From Glaciecola sp965660815 (GTDB lineage Bacteria > Pseudomonadota > Gammaproteobacteria > Enterobacterales > Alteromonadaceae): 64,000 nt of DNA. The number at the start of each line of letters is the position of its first letter. Position 1 is the stretch's first letter. Positions 17,967 to 26,804 of the stretch are shown here, in pieces. The stretch is from contig CBFIBG010000017.1 in NCBI GenBank assembly GCA_965660815.1, positions 1 to 64,000 of the forward strand, in the 5' to 3' direction. The translations under genes and the position numbers were made by a program. The notes below the pieces were generated by a model that ran no database searches, was not told where the DNA came from, and saw only the letters and a program-made list of their open reading frames with translations.

Positions 17967-18671
17967 ATGTGTGGATATGTAGGCTACGAACAATCGAAAG
18001 TACATGAACAGCCTCAATGGTATGACAATATGTCATGTCCATTGATACTTAAGTCCATGCTCGATTGTTGGCCTGAATATACAGCCTATCCAGCTTTTGG
18101 CGGTGATACAACTAGACGGATACCATTATTAATAAATGAAAATGGAAGCCTTAAGCAGGTTCAGGCAGTTTGGTGGTTTGATACTTTTTTAAGGGATAGC
18201 GAAACATTCATCGGTGGGCGAACCAGTTTTAATGCTCGAAATTTAAGCAGTCCATTTTGGAATAGCGCATTAAATAATAATAGGGCAATCGTATTGGCGA
18301 CAGAGTTGGGAGAATCTAAATTAGTCGGCAAAACTAAACATCAGTATTTGATGCAAAGCAGTCAATCATTTATGTTAGGCGCACTTTACCAAAAATTAGA
18401 AAACGGTGATTACAGTTGTGCAATAATTACTAGAGATACCCATCCAAAAATGGAACCTTACCACGATAAAGCGTTTCCATTTTTTCTGCCAATGGCCCCT
18501 AATTTTATGGACTTGTGGCTAAGTGACGTGCCTGCTGATAATCCGCAAATTATCACTTTACTTGAAAAACCAAAATTATATCCGACGCTGAATGTGACAC
18601 GTGTCAAAACGTACAAAAACAAGCAGAAAGTAGGAAGTACAGATATAACATTGATGTCTGACGTTACCTAA
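17967..18671 (+). CDS. Divergent SRAP (YedK/HMCES-like) protein
   Basis: The 234-residue protein starts MCGYVG, which places the catalytic Cys at position 2 after Met removal, as in SRAP proteins that crosslink to abasic sites in single-stranded DNA. Further matches are SFNARNL (the Asn of the NAR motif), ATELGES where the usual GFYEW glutamate sits, KTKHQYLM, and PYHDKAFPFFL containing the late catalytic His. The weak match around NAR and GFYEW makes it a distant member. It probably forms an operon with the upstream aminotransferase. Role in DNA repair is family inference. Confidence 0.7.
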   Translation: MCGYVGYEQSKVHEQPQWYDNMSCPLILKSMLDCWPEYTAYPAFGGDTTRRIPLLINENGSLKQVQAVWWFDTFLRDSETFIGGRTSFNARNLSSPFWNSALNNNRAIVLATELGESKLVGKTKHQYLMQSSQSFMLGALYQKLENGDYSCAIITRDTHPKMEPYHDKAFPFFLPMAPNFMDLWLSDVPADNPQIITLLEKPKLYPTLNVTRVKTYKNKQKVGSTDITLMSDVT

Positions 18672-18681
18672 ACAAGTAACA

Positions 18682-19719
18682 TCAAAGCAGTTGTTTTACT
18701 TTTTCCAGTGCAATATTTTTTCCGCACACCACTATGACTATATTTTCTTTTCTAAGATTGGTTGCCCGATTTGCTTTTTCATTTTCGTAACGTTGCAATG
18801 CACATGCGACTGTCATTGCGGCGGCGCCCTCTACTAACAATTGCTCATACTCAAGCATATGAGTAAACGCGTTTTTGATTTTATCTTCAGACACCAATTC
18901 GGTCGAGACAATAACGTCTCTGCATATATTAAGTGTGATGGAATCTGACTCTATGTTGCCTGCGGTTCCATCAGAAATAGTATCTCGTTCTTCAACATCG
19001 ATTACTTTATTCGCTTGCATGCATTTATACATAACTGGAGAGTTAGCGGGCCAACAACCGACCACATCTATATTACTGTTGTGCTCCAGCAAGACACTCC
19101 CTATACCGCTCACTAAACCACCACCGCCAACCGCGATAAATACTTGGTCTACTGAAGGTAGTTGTCTTACAATCTCAATTCCAATGCTGCCTTGACCAGC
19201 AATAACATCAAGATCGTTGTAAGGAGAAATAAAAGGAAGATTATGCCTAACGGCAAAATCTTTAGCACTTTGTTCAGCTATTAAGCAGTCACCCTCTATT
19301 ACTTCAATAGAACCACCGTAATCCATTATGCGTTGCTTTTTTAGTGTTGAAACGCTGGAAGGCAAAAATACTTTGCAACTGATCCCGAGATTGGTTGCTG
19401 CGCTGGCACACGCCATTCCGTGATTTCCAGAGCTTGCTGTTACAATGCCATTTTTGATTTCATTGGATGAATAAGATGTGATTTTGCTCAGTGCTCCCCT
19501 GTATTTAAAAGAGCCGGTAATTTGACGGTTTTCCTCTTTTAAATACACGTTAGAGCCAAGTAATTTGCTGAGTGCACCACTTCGAGTAAGAGGCGTGAGC
19601 AGAGGGGGGGACTGGCTTGCCCTTAATCTATTTGACGTTTTGTATATTAGTTTAGATAATCTCGCTATGTGCTTCATGGTTGGCCTATTCCTTGCTATCC
19701 ATTCCTTGCTGATAGTCAC
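18682..19719 (-). CDS. Threonine/serine dehydratase-like PLP enzyme
   Basis: A 345-residue fold type II PLP enzyme with the Schiff-base lysine in QITGSFKYRGAL, the substrate loop TASSGNHGMA and the glycine-rich phosphate cradle AVGGGGLVSGIG. It lacks the C-terminal ACT regulatory domain of biosynthetic IlvA, so a catabolic threonine/serine dehydratase or a related racemase/hydroxyaspartate dehydratase is likely. An internal ATG at residue 15 is an alternative start. It converges with the SRAP gene with 10 bases between. The physiological substrate cannot be read from sequence. Confidence 0.8.
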   Translation of the reverse strand: MTISKEWIARNRPTMKHIARLSKLIYKTSNRLRASQSPPLLTPLTRSGALSKLLGSNVYLKEENRQITGSFKYRGALSKITSYSSNEIKNGIVTASSGNHGMACASAATNLGISCKVFLPSSVSTLKKQRIMDYGGSIEVIEGDCLIAEQSAKDFAVRHNLPFISPYNDLDVIAGQGSIGIEIVRQLPSVDQVFIAVGGGGLVSGIGSVLLEHNSNIDVVGCWPANSPVMYKCMQANKVIDVEERDTISDGTAGNIESDSITLNICRDVIVSTELVSEDKIKNAFTHMLEYEQLLVEGAAAMTVACALQRYENEKANRATNLRKENIVIVVCGKNIALEKVKQLL

Positions 19720-20006
19720 GTGTGCATCACTGCTAAATTGATGAAGTGTTTAAACGATAAGGGTTAAACACTGTTGAACGAAATAAAATTCTATGAAATG
19801 CAACCTAGCTTTATTTCGTTTCGAAACAAGCTTGCGCTCAACTGTGCTGACGCTTTGGTATTAATCATATCTTTTTAATAATAGAAAAGCGAAGAGAAAT
19901 ATAACAGTAGCACCCTTACTTTTTTTAATGGGAAAACCTCTTGTTTGTATGATTATGTTTACACACTGCTTTGTTATCTTTACGAGAAAATGGCTGAAGA
20001 GGGGAA
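19720..20006. other. Divergent promoter region with two inverted repeats
   Basis: Two dyads lie just upstream of the dehydratase gene. One is AGTGTTTAA / TTAAACACT (19745-19753 and 19764-19772). The other is AACGAAATAAA / TTTATTTCGTT (19777-19787 and 19810-19820). They could be operators or leader hairpins of the minus-strand gene; neither has a terminator T-run. I do not recognise a regulator. Confidence 0.4.
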
Positions 20007-20915
20007 ATGATTATAAAACTTGGTAATGTGTTTTGGTTTTACAGTCTATTGCTAATGTTTGCTTCCACAGCAAGCAGTAACACAGGTTTTTCACAACTTA
20101 ATGGCGACAAACAATCTCTTGTCGAAGGGTTGAAAAATGATAAGCCAATTGCAGAACTGGCGATTATAATGGACGACATTGGTGCCAAGGCGTCAGATGA
20201 ACTAGCATTTTCTTTGCCCAAACAGGTAACTTTCGCGGTGCTGCCACACACTGAATTTTCAACTGCGTTTTCATATAAAGCGGCACGGCAGAACAGGGAG
20301 GTTATGTTACACATGCCAATGGAGTCGTTGCACAAGGTTAATTTAGGACCATATCCTTTATTATCGTCTATGTACCCAGCGGAGGTAAGAGACTCTTTAT
20401 TGCATGCTTTGCAAACTGTCCCTCATGCTGTAGGAGTTAACAATCATATGGGCAGTAAACTGACGCAAATGACTCTGCAAATGGATTCTGTCATGCAAGT
20501 TTTATCAGCCAATAATTTGTTTTTTATCGACAGCAAAACGACAAAATTTTCTAAAGCTAATTCAATTGCACTGGCCAAAGGTGTGAAATCCGCTACTCGG
20601 AATATTTTCTTAGATCATGAAAAATCCCTTTCATTTTTAGACAAACAATTTAAAAGAGCGATAGAAATGGCTAGAAGTAATGGAAAAGCGATCTTGATTT
20701 CACACCCATACGACATAACTATCGATTTTTTATCACAAGCACTACCCTATCTTCCTAAAGATATCAAGCTTGTGACAGTGAGTGAGTTTTTAGACGAAAC
20801 GCAAAAATTTAGGATTAACCCCCATTTAATCACTAAATATCAAGGGGAAAAACAAAACGAACGATTGGTTAGAATTTTACAAAACAGCGCAGGTGGTCTG
20901 TCTCCAGAACAATAA
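20007..20915 (+). CDS. Divergent polysaccharide deacetylase family protein (YibQ-like)
   Basis: The 302-residue protein has a signal peptide (about 1-24) and the DUF610/YibQ version of the polysaccharide deacetylase fold. The sequence LAIIMDDIGAKASDELAFSL supplies the metal-binding Asp pair, MLHMPMES the first His, GVNNHMGSKLT the next, and ILISHPYD the late His. It is a periplasmic protein; E. coli YibQ sits beside the EnvC/NlpD-like divisome factors, and enzymatic activity is unproven for the family. Here the gene stands before a MerC-domain gene instead, an unusual neighbour. Confidence 0.8.
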   Translation: MIIKLGNVFWFYSLLLMFASTASSNTGFSQLNGDKQSLVEGLKNDKPIAELAIIMDDIGAKASDELAFSLPKQVTFAVLPHTEFSTAFSYKAARQNREVMLHMPMESLHKVNLGPYPLLSSMYPAEVRDSLLHALQTVPHAVGVNNHMGSKLTQMTLQMDSVMQVLSANNLFFIDSKTTKFSKANSIALAKGVKSATRNIFLDHEKSLSFLDKQFKRAIEMARSNGKAILISHPYDITIDFLSQALPYLPKDIKLVTVSEFLDETQKFRINPHLITKYQGEKQNERLVRILQNSAGGLSPEQ

Positions 20916-20963
20916 CCACTAGACCCACATATTAAACAATATTGTTTAAATTTGCTTTACATA

Positions 20964-20978
20964 TGTTATACTATAACA
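20964..20978. promoter_or_regulatory. Zur-box-like palindrome upstream of MerC-domain gene
   Basis: TGTTATACTATAACA is a perfect 15-base palindrome around a central C and matches the core of the gammaproteobacterial Zur operator (TGTTATAnTATAACA). It lies 62 bases before the preferred start of the MerC-domain gene. A possible -35/-10 pair (TTGCTT and TATACT) overlaps it, as expected for repression under zinc sufficiency. Matched by eye against the known consensus. Confidence 0.7.
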
Positions 20979-21040
20979 CCTTTGGCCGATTGTTGTCGTG
21001 GCGGCCTCATTTTCCGAGCGATAACGAGGAAGAGTTTAGA

Positions 21041-21499
21041 GTGTTAGATGTGAAAAGAGAACCGGCTCAGACTGTGAATAAAGACGATGTCGACTCAGGC
21101 GCGCCAAATCTGTTGGTTAGAAATAACAGCAAGTTAGACAAGCTCGGCGTTTGGATAACGAGTTTGTGCGCTTTACACTGCCTTGCTTTGCCTATTTTAA
21201 TTGCAATCACTCCTATTATTGCGAGCACATTCTTTGCTGCAGAATGGTTTGAAAGAACTATCTTAAGCTTCTCTATTTTGATCGGTTTTGTGGCTCTTTT
21301 CATTGGTTTCCATAAATACCATAGACAATTATATCCTCTCTACTCACTTGCGCTTGGTGCTATTATCTATTGGAACAAGCATGCTTTTGGAGAAGCATAT
21401 GAGCCAATTACTATAGCGCTCGGAGCGTTATTTATTATCGGTGCACATGTTTTGAACTTGCGCCTTTGTAAAAGTTGCCGAAAGTGCAAAACATGCTAA
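21041..21499 (+). CDS. MerC-domain inner-membrane protein
   Basis: The protein carries the MerC signature WITSLCALHCLALPIL (two Cys in the first helix), three further membrane helices, and a Cys-rich tail CKSCRKCKTC. MerC moves mercuric ion inward in mer operons, but many chromosomal MerC-domain proteins are outside mer operons. The reading frame is open from an ATG at 20942, but that start lies inside the promoter and operator region. I prefer GTG at 21041, which has GAGGAAG eight bases upstream and gives 152 residues, near MerC length. With the Zur-like box, a role in zinc uptake or homeostasis is my inference. Confidence 0.7.
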   Translation: MLDVKREPAQTVNKDDVDSGAPNLLVRNNSKLDKLGVWITSLCALHCLALPILIAITPIIASTFFAAEWFERTILSFSILIGFVALFIGFHKYHRQLYPLYSLALGAIIYWNKHAFGEAYEPITIALGALFIIGAHVLNLRLCKSCRKCKTC

Positions 21500-21511
21500 C
21501 GGTTAAAGCTT

Positions 21512-22216
21512 TCAGCTTAATTCACTAAGCATTAATTCTGGATCGTTACTAAATATAGCATCTACGCCAATATCTCTAAGCCGTTTCGCTTGTATTGGAC
21601 AATTTACTGTGTAACACCAAACTTCTTTGTCGTGTTGATGAGCGTGCTGCACAAAGTTATTGTTCACCAAGTCAGCGTCAATTGCCGCAATGTCGACTTC
21701 TAGCTCGACTGAAAAATGTGAATAGAGTAAAGGGAGATGGGCGACTAATGCACCAAATTTCAAGTTATTTCGGATCGTCGATTGGCGAATATTTGATTGC
21801 AGTTGCTGAATAATGAAATGATTGAACGATGATAAGATAACCTGTCCATTGGTTTGATGAATATAATTGGTTAATATTTGAATGAAGGCGGAATAGTTTT
21901 GTAATGTTTTTATTTCTAAGTTAATGGGAAGTTTGCCGTCTACTAGGCTTAGTAATTCTGACAATGTGGGAATTTTATGATTGCCTCTCAGCCGCATTGA
22001 GTTAAGCTCTTCAATCGACATACAAGAAATTTCCTTTTTAACTCCGGTGAGTCTTTCCAGTGTAAAATCATGAAAAATAACGAAACCATCTTTTACCTGA
22101 TGCACGTCTACTTCTATGCCTTGAATATTTAACAACATAGCTGAGCTAACAGATTTTAGGGTGTTTTCATGATGGTGGGCACTTACACCTCTGTGTGCAA
22201 TGATGTGCAAAATCAA
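21512..22216 (-). CDS. Glycerophosphodiester phosphodiesterase (cytosolic type)
   Basis: The 234-residue GDPD-family TIM barrel has the hallmark AHRGVSAHHHENTL (catalytic His and Arg), the metal ligands in GIEVDVHQVKDG and the second catalytic His in FVIFHDFTLERLTG. No signal peptide is present, so it resembles UgpQ rather than periplasmic GlpQ. It hydrolyses glycerophosphodiesters to glycerol 3-phosphate and an alcohol. It converges with the MerC-domain gene, 12 bases apart. Substrate preference is not visible. Confidence 0.85.
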   Translation of the reverse strand: MILHIIAHRGVSAHHHENTLKSVSSAMLLNIQGIEVDVHQVKDGFVIFHDFTLERLTGVKKEISCMSIEELNSMRLRGNHKIPTLSELLSLVDGKLPINLEIKTLQNYSAFIQILTNYIHQTNGQVILSSFNHFIIQQLQSNIRQSTIRNNLKFGALVAHLPLLYSHFSVELEVDIAAIDADLVNNNFVQHAHQHDKEVWCYTVNCPIQAKRLRDIGVDAIFSNDPELMLSELS

Positions 22217-22494
22217 GTCCTCAATCGATATATTGAAAGTATGTTCAATAAGCCCATAGCCACTTAAGCACGAATGAATAAGAGCGAACTGCAGTTGGTT
22301 AATGTGTCTCTTCTTTTTAAGTTTGTCATTTAGTGTGAAGTATTACCAGTCATTCCTGCACAGCCTTTGGCATGTATTAATCGTAGAAAATACTTTAATT
22401 CAAAATATTTGTGCGCTTTAATCAGAACATAGATGGTTTCCAACATCTCGTACTATTTTCTAGCATTTCTTACTAATTACAATGGAAGTTCAAA

Positions 22495-22728
22495 ATGAGC
22501 AGGATTCAAACGATTAGGCCCTCCATGAGGTTTTTAATTCCTTTCTTATTTGCATACTTGGGCTCAAGGGGGATTTTCCACTATTTTTCTTTTGAATATG
22601 CTTTGTTTACGGACTCATTCAGTATCCAACTCTTGGTAATTGATCTAGCCGTTTTTATAGCTCTTTTTTATGAAGGCAATTTAATTGTGGATTACTTTAT
22701 AGATGGAAAAAAACAGTCTAAGCTATAG
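22495..22728 (+). CDS. Small hypothetical membrane protein
   Basis: A 77-residue frame with two hydrophobic stretches (about 12-30 and 43-62) and a charged C-terminus. The family is not recognised. A weak ribosome site (TGGAAG) lies eight bases before the ATG. It is followed by another small membrane protein gene on the same strand, about 90 bases later. Probably a real lineage-specific protein, but unsupported by any motif. Confidence 0.45.
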   Translation: MSRIQTIRPSMRFLIPFLFAYLGSRGIFHYFSFEYALFTDSFSIQLLVIDLAVFIALFYEGNLIVDYFIDGKKQSKL

Positions 22729-22821
22729 ATTATTATGTGTTTAAACAAGTAAATCGCTGTTAGTTTATGTTGTTTGGTAATAATTATTCTCAACGAATTA
22801 CTGCGCGATGGCTAACTAAAG

Positions 22822-23085
22822 GTGTTTGAAACAGTGGAAATTAAAATCAATGATACAAAGATTGAAAATCCAATAGCCATAGTTGCTTTAGTTTTGTTTT
22901 CTATAATGTTTGTTGGGGGCATTATAGCCTTCATTTTATTCTTCATTTTGCCTCTGCTAGGAATAGCTTTATCTGCTATGTTAGCGATTATCATCGCAAT
23001 AGCGGCCCCTATTATCTTTTGGTTTGTGATCCCAGTTATCATGTTATCTTTAATTCGATGGTGTTTCGGAAAGTTTATTAAATAA
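22822..23085 (+). CDS. Small hypothetical membrane protein
   Basis: The 87-residue protein has a short soluble N-terminus, then two long hydrophobic segments rich in Ile, Ala and Gly (about 18-50 and 52-78) and a basic tail. The start is GTG at 22822; a later GTG at 22837 is possible. No motif is recognised. Its neighbours give no functional hint: another small membrane protein before it and the type III glutamine synthetase after it. Confidence 0.45.
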   Translation: MFETVEIKINDTKIENPIAIVALVLFSIMFVGGIIAFILFFILPLLGIALSAMLAIIIAIAAPIIFWFVIPVIMLSLIRWCFGKFIK

Positions 23086-23406
23086 TCTTTATCGCTATGA
23101 ACTGACCTTTTAAATCATATTAGTTCACATAACATAAATGGGTTTTAAACATATATATAAGAGTCAAAAGCGATCCTCGGTAACTAAAAAAACTCACATC
23201 ATACTTGTCACTTCTATCTATAAGTGTTGTTAATCCGCGCGAATTTTAATTGATCTTAAACTCGTACAATTTTAAAAAAATAAATATTTGGCTTGATCCG
23301 TGCTACGTCCACATGAAATTAATGTTTAAAGTAGGATGCGATCGACTCGTACTATTAAGTCGCAAATCTCTTTACAGCCCATCCCCATCACGTACAAGGA
23401 TAATAT
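23086..23406. other. Upstream region of type III glutamine synthetase
   Basis: No gene is convincing; a 64-codon frame here is probably chance. At 23289-23304 TGGCTTGATCCGTGCT has the GG-N10-GC spacing and the TGCT end of a sigma54 promoter but mismatches at two -24 positions. No GCAC-N7-GTGC NtrC dyad is visible upstream, so regulation by NtrC is only a weak possibility. Confidence 0.35.
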
Positions 23407-25581
23407 ATGAGTGGATTAACAACTCGAAAAAACGCCATTACTGAAATTACTAATCGTGCACCAAAAGAGTGTAAAGCGACTGAAGCTTTGAACAAAATTT
23501 GGGCAACCGATGTTTTTAATTTATCGGCTATGGAAGATGCACTGTCAAAGAATGCTTTCAAAGCGATGAAAAAAACAGTTCAAACTGGTGCTCCATTAGA
23601 TCCAGCTACGGCAGATGTTGTGGCGGCAGCAATGAAGGATTGGGCCATAGGGAAGGGCGCAAAGTTCTTTTCTCACATATTTTATCCTATGACGAATATT
23701 ACCGCCGAAAAACACGACGGTTTTATTATCACTAATTCAGACGGTGGTGCAATTACTGAGTTTACCGGCAGTCTGCTAATAAAGGGTGAACCAGATGGTT
23801 CTTCTTTCCCTAATGGCAGTTTACGAATGACAAACGCCGCTCGTGGATACACAGCTTGGGATCCCACTAGCCCCGCCTATGTTATGCAGACGACTAACGG
23901 CGCTACCTTGATGATACCAAGCGTATTCATGTCTTGGAAAGGCGAAGCTCTGGATAAAAAGATTCCTTTGCTGCGCTCGAACCAAGCCATGGATAAGGCG
24001 GCGCAAAAAGTACTTTCACTAATGGGCGAAACCGAAATTGCTACACTCAACTCTAGTTGTGGTGCGGAGCAGGAATATTTCCTAGTCGATGAACACTTCG
24101 CTAATGTTAGACCAGATTTATTGCTTGCCGGACGTTCATTATTTGGTGCCCCGCCAGCTAAAGGTCAGCAGTTTGATGACCATTACTTCGGTGCAATTCC
24201 TGCTAGAGTGCAAGTCTTTATGCAAGACTTTGAAGACAAGCTTTATCGATTGGGTATTCCGGCTAAAACGCACCATAATGAGGTTGCACCGGGTCAGTTT
24301 GAAATCGCGCCTTATTTTGAGGCAGCGAACGTGGCGGCTGATCATCAACAATTATTAATGACCCTCATGAAAAGCACGGCAAAAGAGCACGGATTTTTAT
24401 GTCTATTACATGAAAAGCCATTTGCTGGGGTCAATGGGTCGGGTAAACATGTAAACTGGTCTGTTGGCAATGCTACACAAGGTAATTTACTGGATCCAGG
24501 TAGCACTCCTCACGATAACCTGAACTTCTTATTGTTCTGTGGGGCTGTTATTCGTGGCGTACATAAGTATGGACCACTCTTACGAGCGGTAATTGCATCA
24601 GCAGCCAACGACCACCGGTTAGGGGCTAACGAAGCACCTCCGGCCATTTTATCTGTTTACTTAGGTGATCAGTTAGAAAGTGTTTTCAACGACATTAAAC
24701 AGGGTAAATTGCTTGAGAAAGCGAAAGGCGGGTTAATGGATTTGGGCTTATCTCAAATTTTACAATTCGAGCGTGATCCTGGGGATCGAAACCGTACCTC
24801 ACCTTTTGCTTTTACTGGTAATCGTTTTGAGTTTAGAGCCGTTGGTTCTTCTCAATCAGTTTCTGGTCCTTTGGTTGCCATGAACACCATGCTGGCGGAT
24901 TCATTAGATTGGATTGCCGAAAAGCTAGAGGGCGCACTAGAAAGTGAGGAAGACAAAACCGCCGCGGTGATCACCGTATTGCAAGAGTTGATGGAGCAGC
25001 ATGGAAATGTCATCTTTGGCGGTGATGGCTACTCAAGCGAGTGGCACAAAGACGCTGTTGAAAAGCATGGCCTTAAAAACATTCCTACGACTGCCGATGC
25101 ACTTCCGGCCTTTAAAGATCCAGACGTAATTAAATTATTTGAATCAACAGGCGTACTTTCTCCGGAAGAATTGGCAAGTCGATTTGAGGTATATGCCGAA
25201 CAGTACATTTTATCTATAGAAGTGGAAGCAAAACTGGTTGTTGGTATGGCGAGCACCCGTATTTATCCAGCTACAATAGAATATTTAGATAGCCTTTCAA
25301 GTGCCGCTACTAATTTGAGTAAGTTAAATATTTCGATTAGCCATAACAGTATTGATAAAATTGTTACTGAAACTGATGCAATGATGGCTGCAGTGAGCAA
25401 ACTTCAAGAGGCGCTTGATGTCGAAGACTTTGACACTACAGAGGACCATATGAACCATTGTGCTGATGTGTTGTGTCCGTTGATGTTAGAAGTTCGGTCT
25501 CATGCCGATGAGCTAGAGTTGGTTGTTTCAGATGATCTATGGCCATTGCCGAAATATCAGGAAATGCTGTTTATTAAATAG
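23407..25581 (+). CDS. glnN: Glutamine synthetase type III
   Basis: The 724-residue length and motifs identify the GSIII class, which forms dodecamers unlike GlnA. Visible are the N-terminal KFFSHIFYPMTNITAEKHDGF, the signature NSSCGAEQEYFLVDE, the catalytic-site NEVAPGQFEIAPYFE and NGSGKHVNWSVG. GSIII makes glutamine from glutamate, ammonia and ATP and lacks the adenylylation control of type I. An AAGGA lies eight bases before the ATG. Together with glnA, the organism has two unrelated-size glutamine synthetases about 10 kb apart, which suggests they serve different nitrogen conditions. Confidence 0.93.
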   Translation: MSGLTTRKNAITEITNRAPKECKATEALNKIWATDVFNLSAMEDALSKNAFKAMKKTVQTGAPLDPATADVVAAAMKDWAIGKGAKFFSHIFYPMTNITAEKHDGFIITNSDGGAITEFTGSLLIKGEPDGSSFPNGSLRMTNAARGYTAWDPTSPAYVMQTTNGATLMIPSVFMSWKGEALDKKIPLLRSNQAMDKAAQKVLSLMGETEIATLNSSCGAEQEYFLVDEHFANVRPDLLLAGRSLFGAPPAKGQQFDDHYFGAIPARVQVFMQDFEDKLYRLGIPAKTHHNEVAPGQFEIAPYFEAANVAADHQQLLMTLMKSTAKEHGFLCLLHEKPFAGVNGSGKHVNWSVGNATQGNLLDPGSTPHDNLNFLLFCGAVIRGVHKYGPLLRAVIASAANDHRLGANEAPPAILSVYLGDQLESVFNDIKQGKLLEKAKGGLMDLGLSQILQFERDPGDRNRTSPFAFTGNRFEFRAVGSSQSVSGPLVAMNTMLADSLDWIAEKLEGALESEEDKTAAVITVLQELMEQHGNVIFGGDGYSSEWHKDAVEKHGLKNIPTTADALPAFKDPDVIKLFESTGVLSPEELASRFEVYAEQYILSIEVEAKLVVGMASTRIYPATIEYLDSLSSAATNLSKLNISISHNSIDKIVTETDAMMAAVSKLQEALDVEDFDTTEDHMNHCADVLCPLMLEVRSHADELELVVSDDLWPLPKYQEMLFIK

Positions 25582-25845
25582 CAAGAAACCAGATCATAGA
25601 TATTGACCAAATATAAGACTAAATCACTTTAGCAGTTGCATTTGCGGTAGGGTGCAATTGCTAGTTTACGGTTTTGAATAAATTTGCGATAGTTTTGTCG
25701 AGATACGGTGAATGAGCAAGCTGACCCTTGGTGATGAAATAATGCGTTAAAATGCCAAAGGTCTTATGGCGAAGTATTTGATATGAATATAGATAAAAAT
25801 TGGGTAACAGTAGCCGATCTTTGATAAGTTGCTTAGAAATAAATC

Positions 25846-26724
25846 TCAACTTTTGCTTGATGCTCTATGCAATCTATGGGTATTAACCGTTTCGTAGATC
25901 GCTGCAGAAATGACTAATAAGCCTCCAATTAAGGTTTGTATATTGGGCCTTTCACTGAGCATTATAGTCGCGAATAAAACCCCATATAGTGGCTGCATAC
26001 AAGCAACAAGTGAAAAGGTTTTTGCTCTAAGATGCTTAAGTGCATTTGCAATCATCGCATGGGGTAACGCGGTAAAAATAGTACCTAATAACAATAACAT
26101 TAAAAGTGTAGAGTGATTACTTGAGAACAAGTCTTCAGATACAAAGAAAATCAAACACGGGCATATCACCATAATTTGATAAGCCATCGCTTTTGCGCCA
26201 CTATAATGAGAAAAGTGCTTTCGGTGCAGTAAATTTCGTAGCGCATATAAAAATGCTGATATGATGCCAATCACCACGCCTAGGGTGACTTCATTTGAAA
26301 GAGACACCGTAGGCACTATCAGCCAGATCCCAACGAGAACGACCAGAGCACTTACAATGTCTTGCCAGCAAATTCGTATTCTTTCGAAAAATGGCTCCAA
26401 CAAAACGGTAATAACTGGAAATGTAAATAGTGCAATTATCCCTACCGATACGCTCGCATATTGCATAGATGCGAAATACGTCACCCAATGGATTGCCATC
26501 AGTATTCCAAGTCCAAGTCCTATCGCATAGTCTTTTAGAGAATTTAATTTAAGGCTTTCACCACTTAGTTTGACGAATAGAAATAACATTAAAAAGGCTG
26601 GTAATGATCGGCCAAAGGTAATATCGAGTGCAGATAACGGGATCAGTTTACTAAACAGGGCTGTTCCGCCTAACAACATTACTGTTAAATGAAGATTGAT
26701 CAGGCTGCGATTAACTGGATCCAA
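25846..26724 (-). CDS. EamA/DMT-family transporter
   Basis: A 292-residue protein of ten predicted membrane helices arranged as two EamA repeats (about 12-140 and 150-285), typical of drug/metabolite exporters. The start is TTG at 26724; an internal ATG at residue 16 (MLLGGTALFSK) is possible. It follows psd on the same strand after about 80 bases and may be read from that transcript. The substrate is unknown; EamA exporters carry amino acids, nucleosides or other metabolites. Confidence 0.8.
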   Translation of the reverse strand: MDPVNRSLINLHLTVMLLGGTALFSKLIPLSALDITFGRSLPAFLMLFLFVKLSGESLKLNSLKDYAIGLGLGILMAIHWVTYFASMQYASVSVGIIALFTFPVITVLLEPFFERIRICWQDIVSALVVLVGIWLIVPTVSLSNEVTLGVVIGIISAFLYALRNLLHRKHFSHYSGAKAMAYQIMVICPCLIFFVSEDLFSSNHSTLLMLLLLGTIFTALPHAMIANALKHLRAKTFSLVACMQPLYGVLFATIMLSERPNIQTLIGGLLVISAAIYETVNTHRLHRASSKS

Positions 26725-26804
26725 TACAGTATCTCTTTAGTTAGACAAGGAAGCCGGCGACAAACAGGTTGCTGCCAACATTCCTTTATTAAATTCGATT
26801 GAGG

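Noticed and set aside
20942..21040. N-terminal extension of the MerC-domain protein
   Set aside because: It would place the start inside a promoter and Zur-like operator; a GTG with a good ribosome site lies downstream.
23250..23444. 64-codon frame overlapping the start of glnN
   Set aside because: It overlaps a certain gene in another frame and occupies its likely leader.
25661..25849. 62-codon minus-strand frame after the EamA transporter, overlapping its stop
   Set aside because: The start would be a TTG just at the stop of the transporter; no family features; coupling is possible but unsupported.
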